From the NCBI RefSeq assembly GCF_002906855.1, contig NZ_MINI01000028.1, positions 1,736,001 to 1,800,000 of the forward strand: a stretch of 64,000 bases of DNA, read 5' to 3'. The stretch comes from Pseudomonas putida. GTDB lineage: Bacteria > Pseudomonadota > Gammaproteobacteria > Pseudomonadales > Pseudomonadaceae. The position numbers were made by a program, and so were the translations under genes. The notes below the pieces were generated by a model. The model was not told the DNA's origin. It ran no database searches and saw nothing but the letters and a program-made list of their open reading frames with translations. This document shows, piece by piece, positions 47,875-58,453 of this stretch; within the stretch, counting starts at the first letter, position 1, and each line of letters begins with the position of its first letter.

Positions 47875-49428
47875 ATGCCAGCATCGGCCAATGAAGTGGT
47901 GCTTGCCGCCAGTGGCCTGGGCAAGAGCTACGCCCAGCCGGTGCTGGCGGAGGTCAGCCTGGCCCTGCGCGCCGGCGAAGTGCTGGCGCTGACCGGCGAG
48001 AACGGGGCGGGCAAGAGCACGCTGTCCAAGCTCATCTGCGGCCTGGAAACCCCTACCACCGGGCACCTGACCTACCGTGGCCAGGCCTACGCACCGGCCA
48101 GCCGCAGCGAGGCCGAGCGCCTCGGCGTGCGCATGGTCATGCAGGAACTCAACCTGCTGCCGACCCTGACCGTGGCGGAAAACCTGTTTCTCGACAATCT
48201 GCCCAGCCGCTTCGGCTGGATCAGCCACAAGCGCCTGCGCCAGCTGGCCGCGGCCGCCATGGCCCAGGTCGGCCTTGATGCCATCGACCCTGACACCCCG
48301 GTCGGCGAGCTGGGCATCGGCCATCAGCAGATGGTCGAGATCGCCCGCAACCTTATCGGCGACTGCCATGTACTGATCTTCGACGAACCCACAGCGATGC
48401 TCACTGCCCGCGAAGTGGAGCTGCTGTTCACCCAGATCGAGCGCCTGCGCCAGCGCGGCGTGGCCATCGTCTACATCTCCCACCGCCTTGAAGAGCTGCA
48501 GCGTGTGGCGCAGCGCATCGCCGTGCTGCGCGACGGCCAGCTGGTGTGCGACGAGCCGATCCAGCGCTACAGCAGCGCCGAACTGGTCAACCTGATGGTC
48601 GGCCGCGAACTGGGCGAGCATATCGACCTGGGCCGCCGCACCATCGGCGCGCCGCTGCTCAAGGTCAACAAGCTGCGCCGCGGCGACAAGGTGCGTGACG
48701 TGTCGCTGCAGGTCAGGGCAGGGGAGATCTTTGGCATCTCCGGGCTGATCGGTGCCGGGCGCACCGAGCTGCTGCGGCTGATCTACGGTGCCGACCGCGC
48801 CGACAGCGGCAGCATCGAAATCGGCCAGCCGCTCAAGGCGGTCACCATCGATTCGCCCAAGGCGGCGGTAAAAGCCGGTATCGCCCTGATTACCGAGGAC
48901 CGCAAGGGCGAAGGCCTGCTGCTGACCCAATCGATCAGCGCCAACATCGCCCTGGGCAACCTGCCCGCCGTGTCCCGCGCCGGGGTGCTCGACGGCGAGG
49001 CGGAGCAGGCCCTGGCCAAGCGCCAGATCAGCGCCATGCGCATTCGCAGCGCCAGCCCGGCGCAGGCGGTCGGCGAGCTGTCCGGCGGCAACCAGCAGAA
49101 GGTGGTGATCGGCCGCTGGCTGGAGCGCGACTGCCAGGTGCTGCTGTTCGACGAGCCCACCCGCGGCATCGACGTCGGCGCCAAGTTCGACATCTATGGC
49201 CTGCTGGCCGAGCTGGCGCGCCAGGGCAAGGCCCTGGTGGTGGTGTCCAGCGACCTGCGCGAACTGATGCTGATCTGCGACCGCATCGCCGTGCTTTCCG
49301 CCGGCCGCCTGATCGATACCTTCGACCGCGAGCACTGGAGCCAGGACCAGCTTCTAGCCGCTGCCTTCGCCGGCTACCAGAAACGTGATGCCCTGCTACA
49401 TGACGCAGCGCCCAGGATGGATGCATGA
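47875..49428 (+). CDS. rbsA: ribose ABC transporter ATPase
   Basis: 517 aa from ATG 47875, chosen because AGGAG is eight bases upstream; ATG 47869 would be two bases away. Two ABC halves: Walker A GENGAGKST; second GLIGAGRTE is degenerate. LSGGNQQKVVIGRWL signature in the second half. Typical sugar ABC dual ATPase. Confidence 0.93.
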   Translation: MPASANEVVLAASGLGKSYAQPVLAEVSLALRAGEVLALTGENGAGKSTLSKLICGLETPTTGHLTYRGQAYAPASRSEAERLGVRMVMQELNLLPTLTVAENLFLDNLPSRFGWISHKRLRQLAAAAMAQVGLDAIDPDTPVGELGIGHQQMVEIARNLIGDCHVLIFDEPTAMLTAREVELLFTQIERLRQRGVAIVYISHRLEELQRVAQRIAVLRDGQLVCDEPIQRYSSAELVNLMVGRELGEHIDLGRRTIGAPLLKVNKLRRGDKVRDVSLQVRAGEIFGISGLIGAGRTELLRLIYGADRADSGSIEIGQPLKAVTIDSPKAAVKAGIALITEDRKGEGLLLTQSISANIALGNLPAVSRAGVLDGEAEQALAKRQISAMRIRSASPAQAVGELSGGNQQKVVIGRWLERDCQVLLFDEPTRGIDVGAKFDIYGLLAELARQGKALVVVSSDLRELMLICDRIAVLSAGRLIDTFDREHWSQDQLLAAAFAGYQKRDALLHDAAPRMDA

Positions 49429-50420
49429 AGACCACACCCCTCGACACCCCGAGCGGCACCCCCGCGCGCCACAGCGGCACTTATTTCGGCCTGGGCACCT
49501 ACCTGGGCCTGGCCGGCGCCTTGCTGGCGATGATCGTGCTGTTCTCGTTCCTGAGCAGCCATTTCTGGTCGTACGCTACTTTCAGCACCTTGGCCAACCA
49601 GATCCCCGACCTGATGGTGCTGGCCGTGGGCATGACCTTCGTGCTGATCATCGGCGGCATCGACCTGTCGGTCGGCTCGGTGTTGGCCCTGGCGGCCTCC
49701 ACGGTCAGCGTGGCGATCCTCGGCTGGGGCTGGGGCGTGCTGCCCGCCGCCTTGCTCGGCATGGCCGTGGCCGCCCTGGCAGGCAGTATCACCGGGGGCG
49801 TCACGGTGGCCTGGCGCATCCCGTCGTTCATCGTCTCGCTCGGCGTGCTGGAAATGGCCCGCGGCCTGGCCTACCAGTTCACCGACTCGCGCACTGCCTA
49901 TATCGGCGATTCCTACGCCTGGTTCTCCGACCCGGTCGCCTTCGGCATCTCGCCGGCCTTCATCATCGCCTTGCTGGTGATCGTATTGGCCCAGCTGGTG
50001 CTGACCCGCACGGTGTTCGGCCGTTACCTGATCGGCATCGGCACCAACGAAGAGGCCGTGCGCCTGGCCGGCATCGACCCGCGCCCGTACAAGGTACTGG
50101 TATTCGCCCTGATGGGGCTGCTCGCCGGCCTGGCCGCGCTGTTCCAGATTTCGCGCCTGGAAGCCGCCGACCCCAATGCCGGGTCCGGCCTGGAGCTGCA
50201 GGTGATCGCCGCCGTGGTGATCGGCGGCACCAGCCTGATGGGCGGGCGCGGCTCGGTCATCAGTACCTTCTTCGGCGTGCTGATCATTTCCGTGCTGGCC
50301 GCAGGCCTGGCGCAGATCGGCGCTTCGGAACCGACCAAACGCATCATCACCGGGGCGGTGATCGTCATCGCCGTGGTGCTCGACACTTATCGCAGCCGGC
50401 GAGCAGGCCGGCGGAACTGA
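49425..50420 (+). CDS. rbsC: ribose ABC transporter permease
   Basis: 331 aa, eight to ten helices and the family motif GIGTNEEAVRLAGIDPRPYKV. Start overlaps the rbsA stop by four bases (ATGA), translational coupling. Confidence 0.93.
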   Translation: MKTTPLDTPSGTPARHSGTYFGLGTYLGLAGALLAMIVLFSFLSSHFWSYATFSTLANQIPDLMVLAVGMTFVLIIGGIDLSVGSVLALAASTVSVAILGWGWGVLPAALLGMAVAALAGSITGGVTVAWRIPSFIVSLGVLEMARGLAYQFTDSRTAYIGDSYAWFSDPVAFGISPAFIIALLVIVLAQLVLTRTVFGRYLIGIGTNEEAVRLAGIDPRPYKVLVFALMGLLAGLAALFQISRLEAADPNAGSGLELQVIAAVVIGGTSLMGGRGSVISTFFGVLIISVLAAGLAQIGASEPTKRIITGAVIVIAVVLDTYRSRRAGRRN

Positions 50421-50424
50421 CAAC

Positions 50425-51447
50425 ATGGCAACCATAAAAGACGTCGCAGCCCTCGCGGGTATTTCCTACACCACGGTGTCCCATGTACTGAACAAGACCC
50501 GCCCGGTCAGCGAGCAGGTACGGCTCAAGGTCGAAGCGGCCATTCTGGAGCTCGACTACGTGCCCAGCGCCGTGGCGCGCTCACTCAAGGCGCGCAGCAC
50601 GGCCACCATCGGCCTGTTGGTGCCCAACAGCGTCAACCCGTACTTCGCCGAGCTGGCCCGGGGCATCGAGGATGCCTGCGAGCGCAACGGCTATTGCGTG
50701 ATCCTGTGCAACTCCGACGACAACCCGCAGAAGCAGCGCAGCTACCTGCGCGTGCTGCTGGAAAAGCGCATCGACGGCCTGGTGGTGGCGTCGGTGGGCG
50801 AGGATGCCGACCTGCTGCAGAGCCTGACCAACGTGCGCACGCCGATGGTCATCGTCGACCGTGAGCTGGAGGGCGTCGACGCCGACCTGGTGCGCATCGA
50901 CCACGAACACGGTGCCTACCTGGCGACCCGCCATCTGCTGGAGCTGGGCCATCGCGACATTGCCTACATCGGTGGCCCGGCCGAAACCGGCGTCACTCAA
51001 TTGCGCCTGAGCGGCTTCCGCCGGGCGATGGCCGAAGCCGAGGCCGAGGTGCTGGCCGGCCGTGTGCTGCATTGCGACTTCACCAGCCCGGGTGGCCATG
51101 CCGCCGCCGCACAGCTGCTCGATGGCAAGCGGCCGACGGCGATCTTCGCCGGCAACGACATGATCGGTTTCGGCGTGCTGCGCGCCGCTGCCGAGCGCAA
51201 CATCAACGTGCCGGGCGAGCTGTCGGTGATCGGCTTCGACGACATCGAATTGAGCCGCTATGTGTACCCGCCGCTGACCACGGTCGGCCAGTCGATTCGC
51301 GAGCTGGGCGAGAATGCTGCCGCCTTGCTGCTGTCGCGGATCGCCACACCACGTCGCGATGCAGCCGAGCAACGCATCGTCGCCCCGCGCATCGTGCTGC
51401 GCGAATCTACCGGGCCGCGCCAGGACCTGTTCAATGATTACCGCTAA
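50425..51447 (+). CDS. rbsR: LacI-family ribose repressor
   Basis: 340 aa. N-terminal HTH MATIKDVAALAGISYTTVSHVLN and a periplasmic-binding fold. Expected to bind the 14-base palindrome near 46850 and release on ribose or ribose 5-phosphate. Confidence 0.92.
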   Translation: MATIKDVAALAGISYTTVSHVLNKTRPVSEQVRLKVEAAILELDYVPSAVARSLKARSTATIGLLVPNSVNPYFAELARGIEDACERNGYCVILCNSDDNPQKQRSYLRVLLEKRIDGLVVASVGEDADLLQSLTNVRTPMVIVDRELEGVDADLVRIDHEHGAYLATRHLLELGHRDIAYIGGPAETGVTQLRLSGFRRAMAEAEAEVLAGRVLHCDFTSPGGHAAAAQLLDGKRPTAIFAGNDMIGFGVLRAAAERNINVPGELSVIGFDDIELSRYVYPPLTTVGQSIRELGENAAALLLSRIATPRRDAAEQRIVAPRIVLRESTGPRQDLFNDYR

Positions 51448-51456
51448 GGAATTGCC

Positions 51457-52365
51457 ATGCATGCCAAGGTAGTGGTGGTCGGGAGCCTCAACATGGATCT
51501 GGTGGCCCGCGCTCAGCGGCTGCCGCGCGCCGGCGAAACGCTGGCCGGGGAAAGTTTTTTCACCGTGCCCGGCGGCAAGGGCGCCAACCAGGCGGTGGCG
51601 GTGGCGCGCCTGGGGGGCAGTGTGGCGATGGTGGGCAATGTCGGCGATGACGCCTACGGCCAGCAGTTGCGCCAGGCGCTGGAAGAGGAAGGCATCGATT
51701 GCCAGGCAGTCAGCGTGTGTCCTGGCGTGTCCAGTGGCGTGGCGCTGATTACCGTGGACGCTGCCAGCCAGAACTGCATCGTCATCATCCCGGGCGGCAA
51801 CGGGCTGCTGACGCCCGAATCGGTGCAGCGTTTCGATGCCTTGCTGCAGGCGGCCGAAGTGATCATCTGTCAACTCGAGGTCCCGGCCGAGACTGTGGCC
51901 TGGACCCTGGCCAGAGGTCGCGAGCTGGGCAAGCACGTGATCCTCAACCCGGCGCCGGCCACCGGCCCGCTGCCGGCCGACTGGTTCGCTCATATCGACT
52001 ACCTCACCCCCAATGAAAGCGAGGCCGAGGCGTTGACCGGCGAGCCGGTCAATGACCTGGAGAGCGCCCGCCGCGCAGGTGAGCGTTTGCTGCAGCTGGG
52101 CGCACGCAAGGTGATCGTCACCCTCGGCGCGCAGGGGGCATTGTTCGTCAGCCGCGACGGCAGCCAGCATTTTCCGGCGCCCCAGGTGCAGCCGCTGGAC
52201 ACCACGGCGGCAGGCGACACCTTCATCGGCGGTTTTGCCGCTGCATTGGTGCAGGGCAAGGGGGAGGGCGAGGCCATCGTTTTCGGCCAGCGCGCCGCGG
52301 CCTTGTCCGTCACCCGCGCCGGTGCCCAGCCGTCGATTCCTTATCTGGCGGAGCTGACCCCATGA
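51457..52365 (+). CDS. rbsK: ribokinase
   Basis: 302 aa PfkB-family kinase. Motifs [16 protein letters not shown] and [13 protein letters not shown] (catalytic Asp). Phosphorylates ribose to ribose 5-phosphate. Overlaps rbsD by four bases. Confidence 0.94.
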   Translation: MHAKVVVVGSLNMDLVARAQRLPRAGETLAGESFFTVPGGKGANQAVAVARLGGSVAMVGNVGDDAYGQQLRQALEEEGIDCQAVSVCPGVSSGVALITVDAASQNCIVIIPGGNGLLTPESVQRFDALLQAAEVIICQLEVPAETVAWTLARGRELGKHVILNPAPATGPLPADWFAHIDYLTPNESEAEALTGEPVNDLESARRAGERLLQLGARKVIVTLGAQGALFVSRDGSQHFPAPQVQPLDTTAAGDTFIGGFAAALVQGKGEGEAIVFGQRAAALSVTRAGAQPSIPYLAELTP

Positions 52366-52760
52366 AAAAGACCACGCTGCTCAACGTCGCGCTGTCGCGG
52401 ACCATCGCCGGGATGGGCCATGGCGACATTCTGGTGATCGGTGATGCCGGGTTGCCGGTGCCGCCGGGTGTCGAACTGATCGACCTGGCGTTGACGGCGG
52501 GGATACCGGATTTCGCCAGCGTGCTGCGCGCGGTGTTGAGCGAGCTGCAGGTGGAGCGGCACGTGCTGGCCGAAGAGATGCAGAAGGTGGTGCCACCGGC
52601 GCTGGTCGAGATCGAGCGCTTGAAGGGCAAGCTGGGCAAGCGCGAATGGCTGAGCCATGAAGCCTTCAAGGAAATGTCGCGCAATGCGCGGGCCATTGTC
52701 CGCACCGGCGAATGCCAGCCCTACAGCAACATCGCCCTGATTTCCGGCGTCACCTTTTAA
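52362..52760 (+). CDS. rbsD: D-ribose pyranase
   Basis: 132 aa. [20 protein letters not shown] includes the conserved His20 and Asp28; the [11 protein letters not shown]-terminus is typical. Converts beta-pyranose to furanose ribose for RbsK. Confidence 0.93.
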   Translation: MKKTTLLNVALSRTIAGMGHGDILVIGDAGLPVPPGVELIDLALTAGIPDFASVLRAVLSELQVERHVLAEEMQKVVPPALVEIERLKGKLGKREWLSHEAFKEMSRNARAIVRTGECQPYSNIALISGVTF

Positions 52761-52825
52761 CGCAAGGCGAGATACTGCTTCTGTGGTGTCCCAGGAGCAT
52801 TGTTCACGGCAACAGGAGTGCCCTC

Positions 52826-53833
52826 ATGCTCAAACCTCTGCTACAAGGACTCACCCTCATGGCTGCAGCCGCCACCACCACCCTTCAGGCCGCCCCGCGT
52901 GACCTGATCATCGACACCGACCCTGGCGCCGACGACGTGGTCGCGCTGTTCCTGGCCATGGCTTCCCCTGAAGAACTCAACATCCGCGCCATCACCACCG
53001 TCGCCGGCAATGTGCGCCTGGAAAAGACCTCGCGCAACGCCCGCCTGGCCCGCGAATGGGCCAACCGCGAAGACATCCCGATATACGCCGGGGCAGGGCG
53101 CCCAATGGTGCGGGCGCCCATCTACGCCGCCGATGTCCACGGCGAAGAAGGCCTGACCGGCGTGCCCGTGCATGAGCCGAAAAAGCCCCTGGCCGAAGGC
53201 AATGCGGTGCAATACCTGGTCGACACCCTGGGCCACGCCAAGCCCCAAAGCATCACCATTGCCATGCTCGGCCCGCAGACCAACCTGGCCCTGGCGCTGA
53301 TCCAGCGCCCAGACATCGTCAAGGGCATCAAGGAAGTGGTGGTCATGGGCGGTGCCCACTTCAATGGCGGCAACATGACCCCGGTTGCCGAGTTCAACCT
53401 CTATGCCGATCCGCATGCCGCCGAGGTGGTGCTGGCCAGCGGCGTGCAGCTGACTTACCTGCCGCTGGATGTCACCCACAAGATCATCACCAGCGACGCC
53501 CGCTTCAGGCAGCTGGCGGCCGTGAACAACCAGGCCAGTAAGAAAGTGCTCGATATCCTCGAAACCTACGTCAAGCACGACATGGACGTGTACGGCATGC
53601 CCGGTGGCCCGGTGCATGACGCAAGCGTCATCGCCTACCTGCTGAAACCCGAGCTGTTCAGCGGCCGGCGCATCCACATGAGCGTCGACAGCCGCGAAGG
53701 CCCGACCTTTGGCCAGACTATCGCCGACTGGTACGGCGTACTCAAGCAGCCTGCAAATGTGCTGTGGGTGAACGAGGGTGACGCCCAGGGCTTTTTCGAC
53801 CTGCTCAGCGCGCGCCTGGCTCGATTGCAATAG
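52826..53833 (+). CDS. periplasmic ribonucleoside hydrolase (IunH-like)
   Basis: 335 aa from ATG 52826 with CAGGAG upstream. Ca-binding motif DTDPGADD right after a signal peptide (residues 1-23, ending LQAA), then ITTVAGNV and YADPHAAE. Signal peptide places it in the periplasm. Downstream of rbsD by 66 bases; likely supplies free ribose to RbsBAC by cleaving nucleosides. Confidence 0.88.
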   Translation: MLKPLLQGLTLMAAAATTTLQAAPRDLIIDTDPGADDVVALFLAMASPEELNIRAITTVAGNVRLEKTSRNARLAREWANREDIPIYAGAGRPMVRAPIYAADVHGEEGLTGVPVHEPKKPLAEGNAVQYLVDTLGHAKPQSITIAMLGPQTNLALALIQRPDIVKGIKEVVVMGGAHFNGGNMTPVAEFNLYADPHAAEVVLASGVQLTYLPLDVTHKIITSDARFRQLAAVNNQASKKVLDILETYVKHDMDVYGMPGGPVHDASVIAYLLKPELFSGRRIHMSVDSREGPTFGQTIADWYGVLKQPANVLWVNEGDAQGFFDLLSARLARLQ

Positions 53834-54017
53834 CCGTGTGCGGTGCGTAGCGCTCGAACACCTGGTCGATGAAGCTGCGTGCCGCCTCGCCCCCGCGGTC
53901 GCGCACCAGCAGGTCGATGGCGATCAACAGCAACTCTTCGGGCGTGCTGGGGCTGTAGGCGCTCTGGCCTTCGGCCCATTTGACCTTGATATCGGCGTCG
54001 ATGCTGTGGCTGCTCAT
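53805..54017 (-). CDS. 70-residue hypothetical protein
   Basis: Begins MSSHSIDADIKVKWAEGQSA, contains EELLLIAIDLLVRDRGGEAARSF and ends with AIEPGAR. No family recognised. Its 3' end overlaps the nucleoside hydrolase gene tail by 29 bases on the other strand. Start 54017 has CGAGAGCCTTCC upstream. Confidence 0.65.
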   Translation of the reverse strand: MSSHSIDADIKVKWAEGQSAYSPSTPEELLLIAIDLLVRDRGGEAARSFIDQVFERYAPHTAIAIEPGAR

Positions 54018-54278
54018 GGAAGGCTCTCGCTGCGGGCCCGGGGCGGAGGGGCGAACACCGGATCCTGGTGTTCGAAGGAGGCACTGTGCCTTCACTTCCT
54101 AAAGTAAATCATGACTTTGCGGCGCAAACCAAGCGGCTCGTCGGTTGAATGGTAAAATTCGGTCACGATTGCCTTTGGCCCCAAGGTGCCGTGTTCAGGC
54201 AGACTTGCGCGGTTTTGCAACAAATTCCGGGTGGAGCTGTCGGATCAGGCAGTTCCCAGATAGATTTTAGGAGGATTC

Positions 54279-54599
54279 ATGTTCCGTACCCGCGCTTTCC
54301 TGGCAACCCTGGCGGTGGCTGCTGTCCTGGCTGGCTGCAGCACTGGCGGTAACGCCGGGGGTGGCAAGGCGCCTGAGGCGTCGGCCGGCAACGATGGCCG
54401 CTGCGAGGCCAGTGGTGCCGACTTCGCCATCGGCAAGCCGGGCAGCGCCGACCTGCTGGAGCAGGCGCGCAAGGCCAGTGGTTCGCAGATGGCGCGCATA
54501 CTCAAGCCGCACGACGTAGTGACCCTGGAATACCGCTCCGAGCGCCTGAACCTGAATGTGGACGAGCAGGGTGTAGTGACCCGCGTCAATTGCGGTTAA
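54279..54599 (+). CDS. I78-family peptidase inhibitor lipoprotein
   Basis: 106 aa, lipobox VLAGC (Cys20). C-terminal core ASGSQMARILKPHDVVTLEY and RLNLNVDEQGVVTRVNCG match inhibitor family I78. Likely inhibits serine proteases such as subtilisins in the envelope. AGGAGG precedes ATG. Confidence 0.88.
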   Translation: MFRTRAFLATLAVAAVLAGCSTGGNAGGGKAPEASAGNDGRCEASGADFAIGKPGSADLLEQARKASGSQMARILKPHDVVTLEYRSERLNLNVDEQGVVTRVNCG

Positions 54600-54644
54600 T
54601 GCGCGCTTGAGGCCCGCTCCCACAGGGGCCCGGCAAGCAGGCAT

Positions 54645-54675
54645 AAAAAAACCCGCCACGAGGGCGGGTTTTTTT
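54645..54675. terminator. bidirectional terminator
   Basis: Stem ACCCGCC / GGCGGGT flanked by A and T runs; serves the I78 gene and the cold-shock gene. Confidence 0.88.
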
Positions 54676-54688
54676 ACAGCTGCCCGAA

Positions 54689-54901
54689 TTACTCCGGACG
54701 AACCTGCGCAGCCTGCATGCCCTTCTGGCCGCGCTCGGCGACGAAGGAAACAGTCTGGCCTTCTTTCAGGCTCTTGAAGCCGTCGGATTCGATGGCTTTG
54801 AAGTGTACGAACAGGTCGTCGCCGCCGCCTGCTGGGGTGATGAAGCCGTAGCCTTTCTCATCATTGAACCATTTGACGGTGCCTTGTTGGCGATTGGACA
54901 T
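54689..54901 (-). CDS. cold-shock domain protein
   Basis: 70 aa. CSD with RNP1 KGYGFITP and RNP2 DLFVHF. TGGAGATTCACCTC precedes ATG 54901. Single-strand nucleic acid chaperone; close to the CspA/CspD group. Confidence 0.93.
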   Translation of the reverse strand: MSNRQQGTVKWFNDEKGYGFITPAGGGDDLFVHFKAIESDGFKSLKEGQTVSFVAERGQKGMQAAQVRPE

Positions 54902-55063
54902 GAGGTGAATCTCCAGAACATTTAGATTTTTCAGTGGTGCAATGTGGCCGAGGCTACGGAGCACGGGCAACATCATAGTCTAATTCTGCGCATCTAGCGC
55001 CTTTTACCTTCGCAGGATGTTGATCCATGGCAAATGATGCGTCGATCACACCCTGCGCACGGC

Positions 55064-55366
55064 TCATTTCGGCTTGCAGGCAGCCTGCACAACCGTCTGT
55101 GCTTTCTGCATCAGCTTGGCGTCCACGCCGTCGGTGCTGTCCAGATCTGCGATCTCCTTATCGGTGAAATTCTTTTTGATGGCCTGGGCACCACAGTCGC
55201 AGTGCTTTTTCGCGGTCGCGGCGTCGACGCCCTGGCCGCTTGCCACCTGTTGGCACTGGGTCATGTAGTGGCCCTCCTTCCCGGCAGGGAAGTTGCCAGC
55301 ATTGGCAGCCACGGGCAGCAGCAGGGCGCCAGCGGCCGCCAGGGCCAGAAGAGACGGTACTCGCAT
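55064..55366 (-). CDS. small exported Cys-containing protein
   Basis: 100 aa, signal peptide cleaved near ANAGN (residue 22). Mature part holds four Cys (TQC, KKHCDCGA, AACKPK) that could make two disulphides. No family recognised. AGGAG precedes ATG. Confidence 0.75.
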   Translation of the reverse strand: MRVPSLLALAAAGALLLPVAANAGNFPAGKEGHYMTQCQQVASGQGVDAATAKKHCDCGAQAIKKNFTDKEIADLDSTDGVDAKLMQKAQTVVQAACKPK

Positions 55367-55510
55367 AACCAGTTACTCCTTGGGTTAAGGTCTCAACAAG
55401 AGTAGGTTGCTTCCCAAGGTCTGATAGGAATTTTTCCGCGATAGTTCACCGCAGCGGCGTAATTTCCAAATATTTCTACGAGTCACGCAACCCGCGTGCT
55501 AGCATGCCTG

Positions 55511-55544
55511 GCTCGCAGCAACGCCCTTGCTGCGAGCTTTTTTC
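55511..55544 (+). terminator. strong terminator/attenuator-like hairpin ahead of thrS
   Basis: Eleven-base perfect stem GCTCGCAGCAA / TTGCTGCGAGC, five-base loop, six T. It lies 150 bases before the thrS start on the plus strand; no gene ends here on this strand, so it may attenuate the thrS transcript or end a short RNA. Confidence 0.75.
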
Positions 55545-55696
55545 TTTCCAGTCACTCTGGTTCGTCCCTGGCAAGCCGAAAGGCTTCTGCCACTGTGAGG
55601 CAGGCTTCCCCGCAGGGAAGGCAGGTCGGATCTTGTACTGGCTCATCCCAACCCACGTGACCTTTGGTAGGGGTCACCACTAGGAGAGGAGGCGCC

Positions 55697-57619
55697 ATGC
55701 CCATTATTACTCTTCCCGATGGCAGTCAACGTTCGTTTGATCACGCCGTATCCGTCGCCGACGTCGCCGCTTCCATCGGCGCAGGCCTGGCCAAGGCCAC
55801 CGTGGCCGGCAAGGTCGACGGCAAACTGGTCGATGCTTGCGACCTGATCCACAACGACGCCACCCTGCAGATCATCACTCCTAAAGATGCAGAGGGACTG
55901 GAGATCATTCGTCACTCGTGTGCCCACCTGGTAGGCCACGCGGTGAAACAGCTGTACCCGACCGCCAAGATGGTGATCGGCCCGGTGATCGACGAAGGCT
56001 TCTATTACGACATCGCCTACGAGCGCCCCTTCACCCCTGAAGACATGGCCGCCATCGAAAAGCGCATGATGGAGCTGATCGAAAAAGACTACGACGTGGT
56101 CAAGAAGGTCACCCCGCGCGCCGAAGTCATCGAAGTGTTCAAGGCCCGTGGCGAAGACTACAAGCTGCGCCTGGTCGAAGACATGCCGGACGAGCAGGCC
56201 ATGGGCCTGTACTACCACGAAGAATACGTCGACATGTGCCGTGGCCCGCACGTGCCGAACACTCGTTTCCTCAAGGCATTCAAGCTGACCAAGCTGTCCG
56301 GCGCCTACTGGCGCGGCGATGCCAAGAACGAGCAGCTGCAACGCGTGTACGGCACCGCCTGGGCCGACAAGAAGCAGCTGGCCGCCTACATCCAGCGCAT
56401 CGAAGAAGCCGAAAAACGCGACCACCGCAAGATCGGCAAGCAGCTCGACCTCTTCCACCTGCAGGAAGAAGCCCCGGGCATGGTGTTCTGGCACGCCAAC
56501 GGCTGGACCGTATACCAGGTGCTCGAGCAGTACATGCGCCAGGTTCAGCGCGTCAACGGCTACCAGGAAATCAAGACCCCCCAGGTCGTCGACCGCATCC
56601 TCTGGGAGCGTTCCGGTCACTGGTCGAACTACGCCGAAAACATGTTCACCACTTCGTCGGAAAGCCGTGATTACGCGGTCAAGCCGATGAACTGCCCGTG
56701 CCACGTGCAGGTGTTCAACCAGGGCCTTAAGAGTTACCGTGACCTGCCACTGCGCCTGGCCGAGTTCGGTGCCTGCCACCGTAACGAGCCATCCGGCGCC
56801 CTGCACGGCATCATGCGCGTGCGTGGCTTCGTGCAGGACGACGCGCACATCTTCTGCACCGAAGAACAGGTGAAGAAAGAAGCCGCCGACTTCATCAAGC
56901 TGACCCTGGACGTGTACAAGGACTTCGGCTTCACCGATATCGCCATGAAGCTGTCCACTCGTCCGGCCAAGCGTGTCGGCTCCGAAGAGCTGTGGGACCG
57001 TGCCGAAGGCGCACTGGCCGACGCCCTGAACGAGTCGGGTCTGGAGTGGGAATACCAGCCGGGCGAGGGCGCGTTCTACGGCCCGAAGATCGAGTTCACC
57101 CTGCGCGACTGCCTCGGCCGTAACTGGCAGTGTGGTACCCTGCAGTACGATCCGAACCTGCCAGAGCGTCTGGATGCCAGCTATATCGCCGAAGATAACA
57201 GCCGGGTTCGCCCCGTCATGCTGCACCGCGCGATCCTCGGTTCGTTCGAACGCTTCATCGGCATGCTGATCGAGCACTACGCCGGCGTGTTCCCGGCGTG
57301 GCTGGCACCGACCCAGGCGGTGATCATGAACATCACCGACAAACAGGCCGATTTCGCCCTCGAAGTGGAAAATGCTCTGAACGGTAGCGGTTTCCGTGCC
57401 AAGTCGGACTTGAGAAATGAGAAGATCGGCTTTAAAATCCGCGAGCATACTTTGCTCAAGGTCCCGTACCTTTTGGTTATAGGGGATCGCGAAGTCGAAA
57501 CACGAACCGTTGCTGTGCGTACTCGCGAAGGCGCAGACCTGGGCTCCATGCCCGTCGCCCAGTTCGCTGAGCTCCTGACACAAGCGGTTTCCCGGCGTGG
57601 TCGCCAAGAATCGGAGTAA
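55697..57619 (+). CDS. thrS: threonyl-tRNA synthetase
   Basis: 640 aa. TGS domain, editing domain with [16 protein letters not shown], class II catalytic core with MNCPCH zinc Cys, and C-terminal anticodon domain. Start ATG 55697 with AGGAGAGGAGG upstream. Confidence 0.95.
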   Translation: MPIITLPDGSQRSFDHAVSVADVAASIGAGLAKATVAGKVDGKLVDACDLIHNDATLQIITPKDAEGLEIIRHSCAHLVGHAVKQLYPTAKMVIGPVIDEGFYYDIAYERPFTPEDMAAIEKRMMELIEKDYDVVKKVTPRAEVIEVFKARGEDYKLRLVEDMPDEQAMGLYYHEEYVDMCRGPHVPNTRFLKAFKLTKLSGAYWRGDAKNEQLQRVYGTAWADKKQLAAYIQRIEEAEKRDHRKIGKQLDLFHLQEEAPGMVFWHANGWTVYQVLEQYMRQVQRVNGYQEIKTPQVVDRILWERSGHWSNYAENMFTTSSESRDYAVKPMNCPCHVQVFNQGLKSYRDLPLRLAEFGACHRNEPSGALHGIMRVRGFVQDDAHIFCTEEQVKKEAADFIKLTLDVYKDFGFTDIAMKLSTRPAKRVGSEELWDRAEGALADALNESGLEWEYQPGEGAFYGPKIEFTLRDCLGRNWQCGTLQYDPNLPERLDASYIAEDNSRVRPVMLHRAILGSFERFIGMLIEHYAGVFPAWLAPTQAVIMNITDKQADFALEVENALNGSGFRAKSDLRNEKIGFKIREHTLLKVPYLLVIGDREVETRTVAVRTREGADLGSMPVAQFAELLTQAVSRRGRQESE

Positions 57620-57624
57620 TGACT

Positions 57625-58170
57625 ATTAAGCGTGAAATGAGAAACGATAAGCGTGCTGTACCGAAGGCCCCGATCAACGAGAATATCTCGGCCCGCGAGG
57701 TTCGGTTAATTGGCGCTGATGGCGAGCAGGTTGGCATCGTCTCGATTGATGAAGCGCTTCGTATCGCTGATGAAGCGAAGCTGGATCTGGTAGAAATTTC
57801 TGCAGACGCGGTACCACCTGTCTGCAAGGTCATGGACTACGGCAAGCACCTCTTCGAGAAGAAGAAGCAGGCTAACGAAGCCAAGAAAAACCAGAAGCAG
57901 ATTCAGATTAAAGAAATCAAGTTTCGTCCAGGGACGGAGGATGGGGATTACCAGGTAAAACTACGCAACCTGGTACGTTTCCTTACCGATGGGGACAAGG
58001 CCAAGATCTCTCTGAGATTCCGCGGCCGTGAGATGGCCCACCAGGAGCTGGGCATGGAGCTGTTGAAGCGGGTCGAAGCTGACCTCGCCGAATACGGCAC
58101 CGTTGAGCAGCATCCGAAGATGGAAGGACGCCAGCTTATGATGGTCATCGCCCCCAAAAAGAAGAAGTAA
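57625..58170 (+). CDS. infC: translation initiation factor IF-3, probable AUU start
   Basis: About 181 aa if initiated at ATT 57625; 183 aa from ATG 57619. GGAG at 57613-57616 is two bases from ATG 57619 but eight bases from ATT 57625, so the rare AUU start is favoured, as in E. coli infC autoregulation. Sequence [20 protein letters not shown] and MVIAPKKKK are IF-3. Confidence 0.92.
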   Translation: MKREMRNDKRAVPKAPINENISAREVRLIGADGEQVGIVSIDEALRIADEAKLDLVEISADAVPPVCKVMDYGKHLFEKKKQANEAKKNQKQIQIKEIKFRPGTEDGDYQVKLRNLVRFLTDGDKAKISLRFRGREMAHQELGMELLKRVEADLAEYGTVEQHPKMEGRQLMMVIAPKKKK

Positions 58171-58231
58171 TCTCCCGGGCACGGCAGGCCTGATGATTAT
58201 TGTGTAATTTTTTTCGAATGCGGAGTTCAAC

Positions 58232-58426
58232 ATGCCAAAAATGAAAACCAAGAGCGGTGCTGCGAAGCGCTTCCTGAAGACAGCTTCGGGCTTCAAGCAC
58301 AAGCACGCTTTCAAGAGCCACATCCTGACCAAAATGTCGACCAAGCGTAAGCGTCAACTGCGCGGTGCCAGCTTGCTGCACCCGTCTGACGTGGCAAAAG
58401 TCGAGCGCATGCTGCGCGTACGTTAA
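58232..58426 (+). CDS. rpmI: 50S ribosomal protein L35
   Basis: 64 aa, [20 protein letters not shown] is diagnostic of L35. GGAG upstream. Confidence 0.96.
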   Translation: MPKMKTKSGAAKRFLKTASGFKHKHAFKSHILTKMSTKRKRQLRGASLLHPSDVAKVERMLRVR

Positions 58427-58453
58427 TTCTGGTTTAGATAGAGGAAGTTACTC

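Noticed and set aside
55367..55696. T-box riboswitch before thrS
   Set aside because: Typical T-box motifs absent and this family is rare in gammaproteobacteria.
55643..57607. A 654-codon open frame on the minus strand over thrS
   Set aside because: It is a mirror of a GC-rich coding gene with third-position bias; no ribosome site and low-complexity protein.
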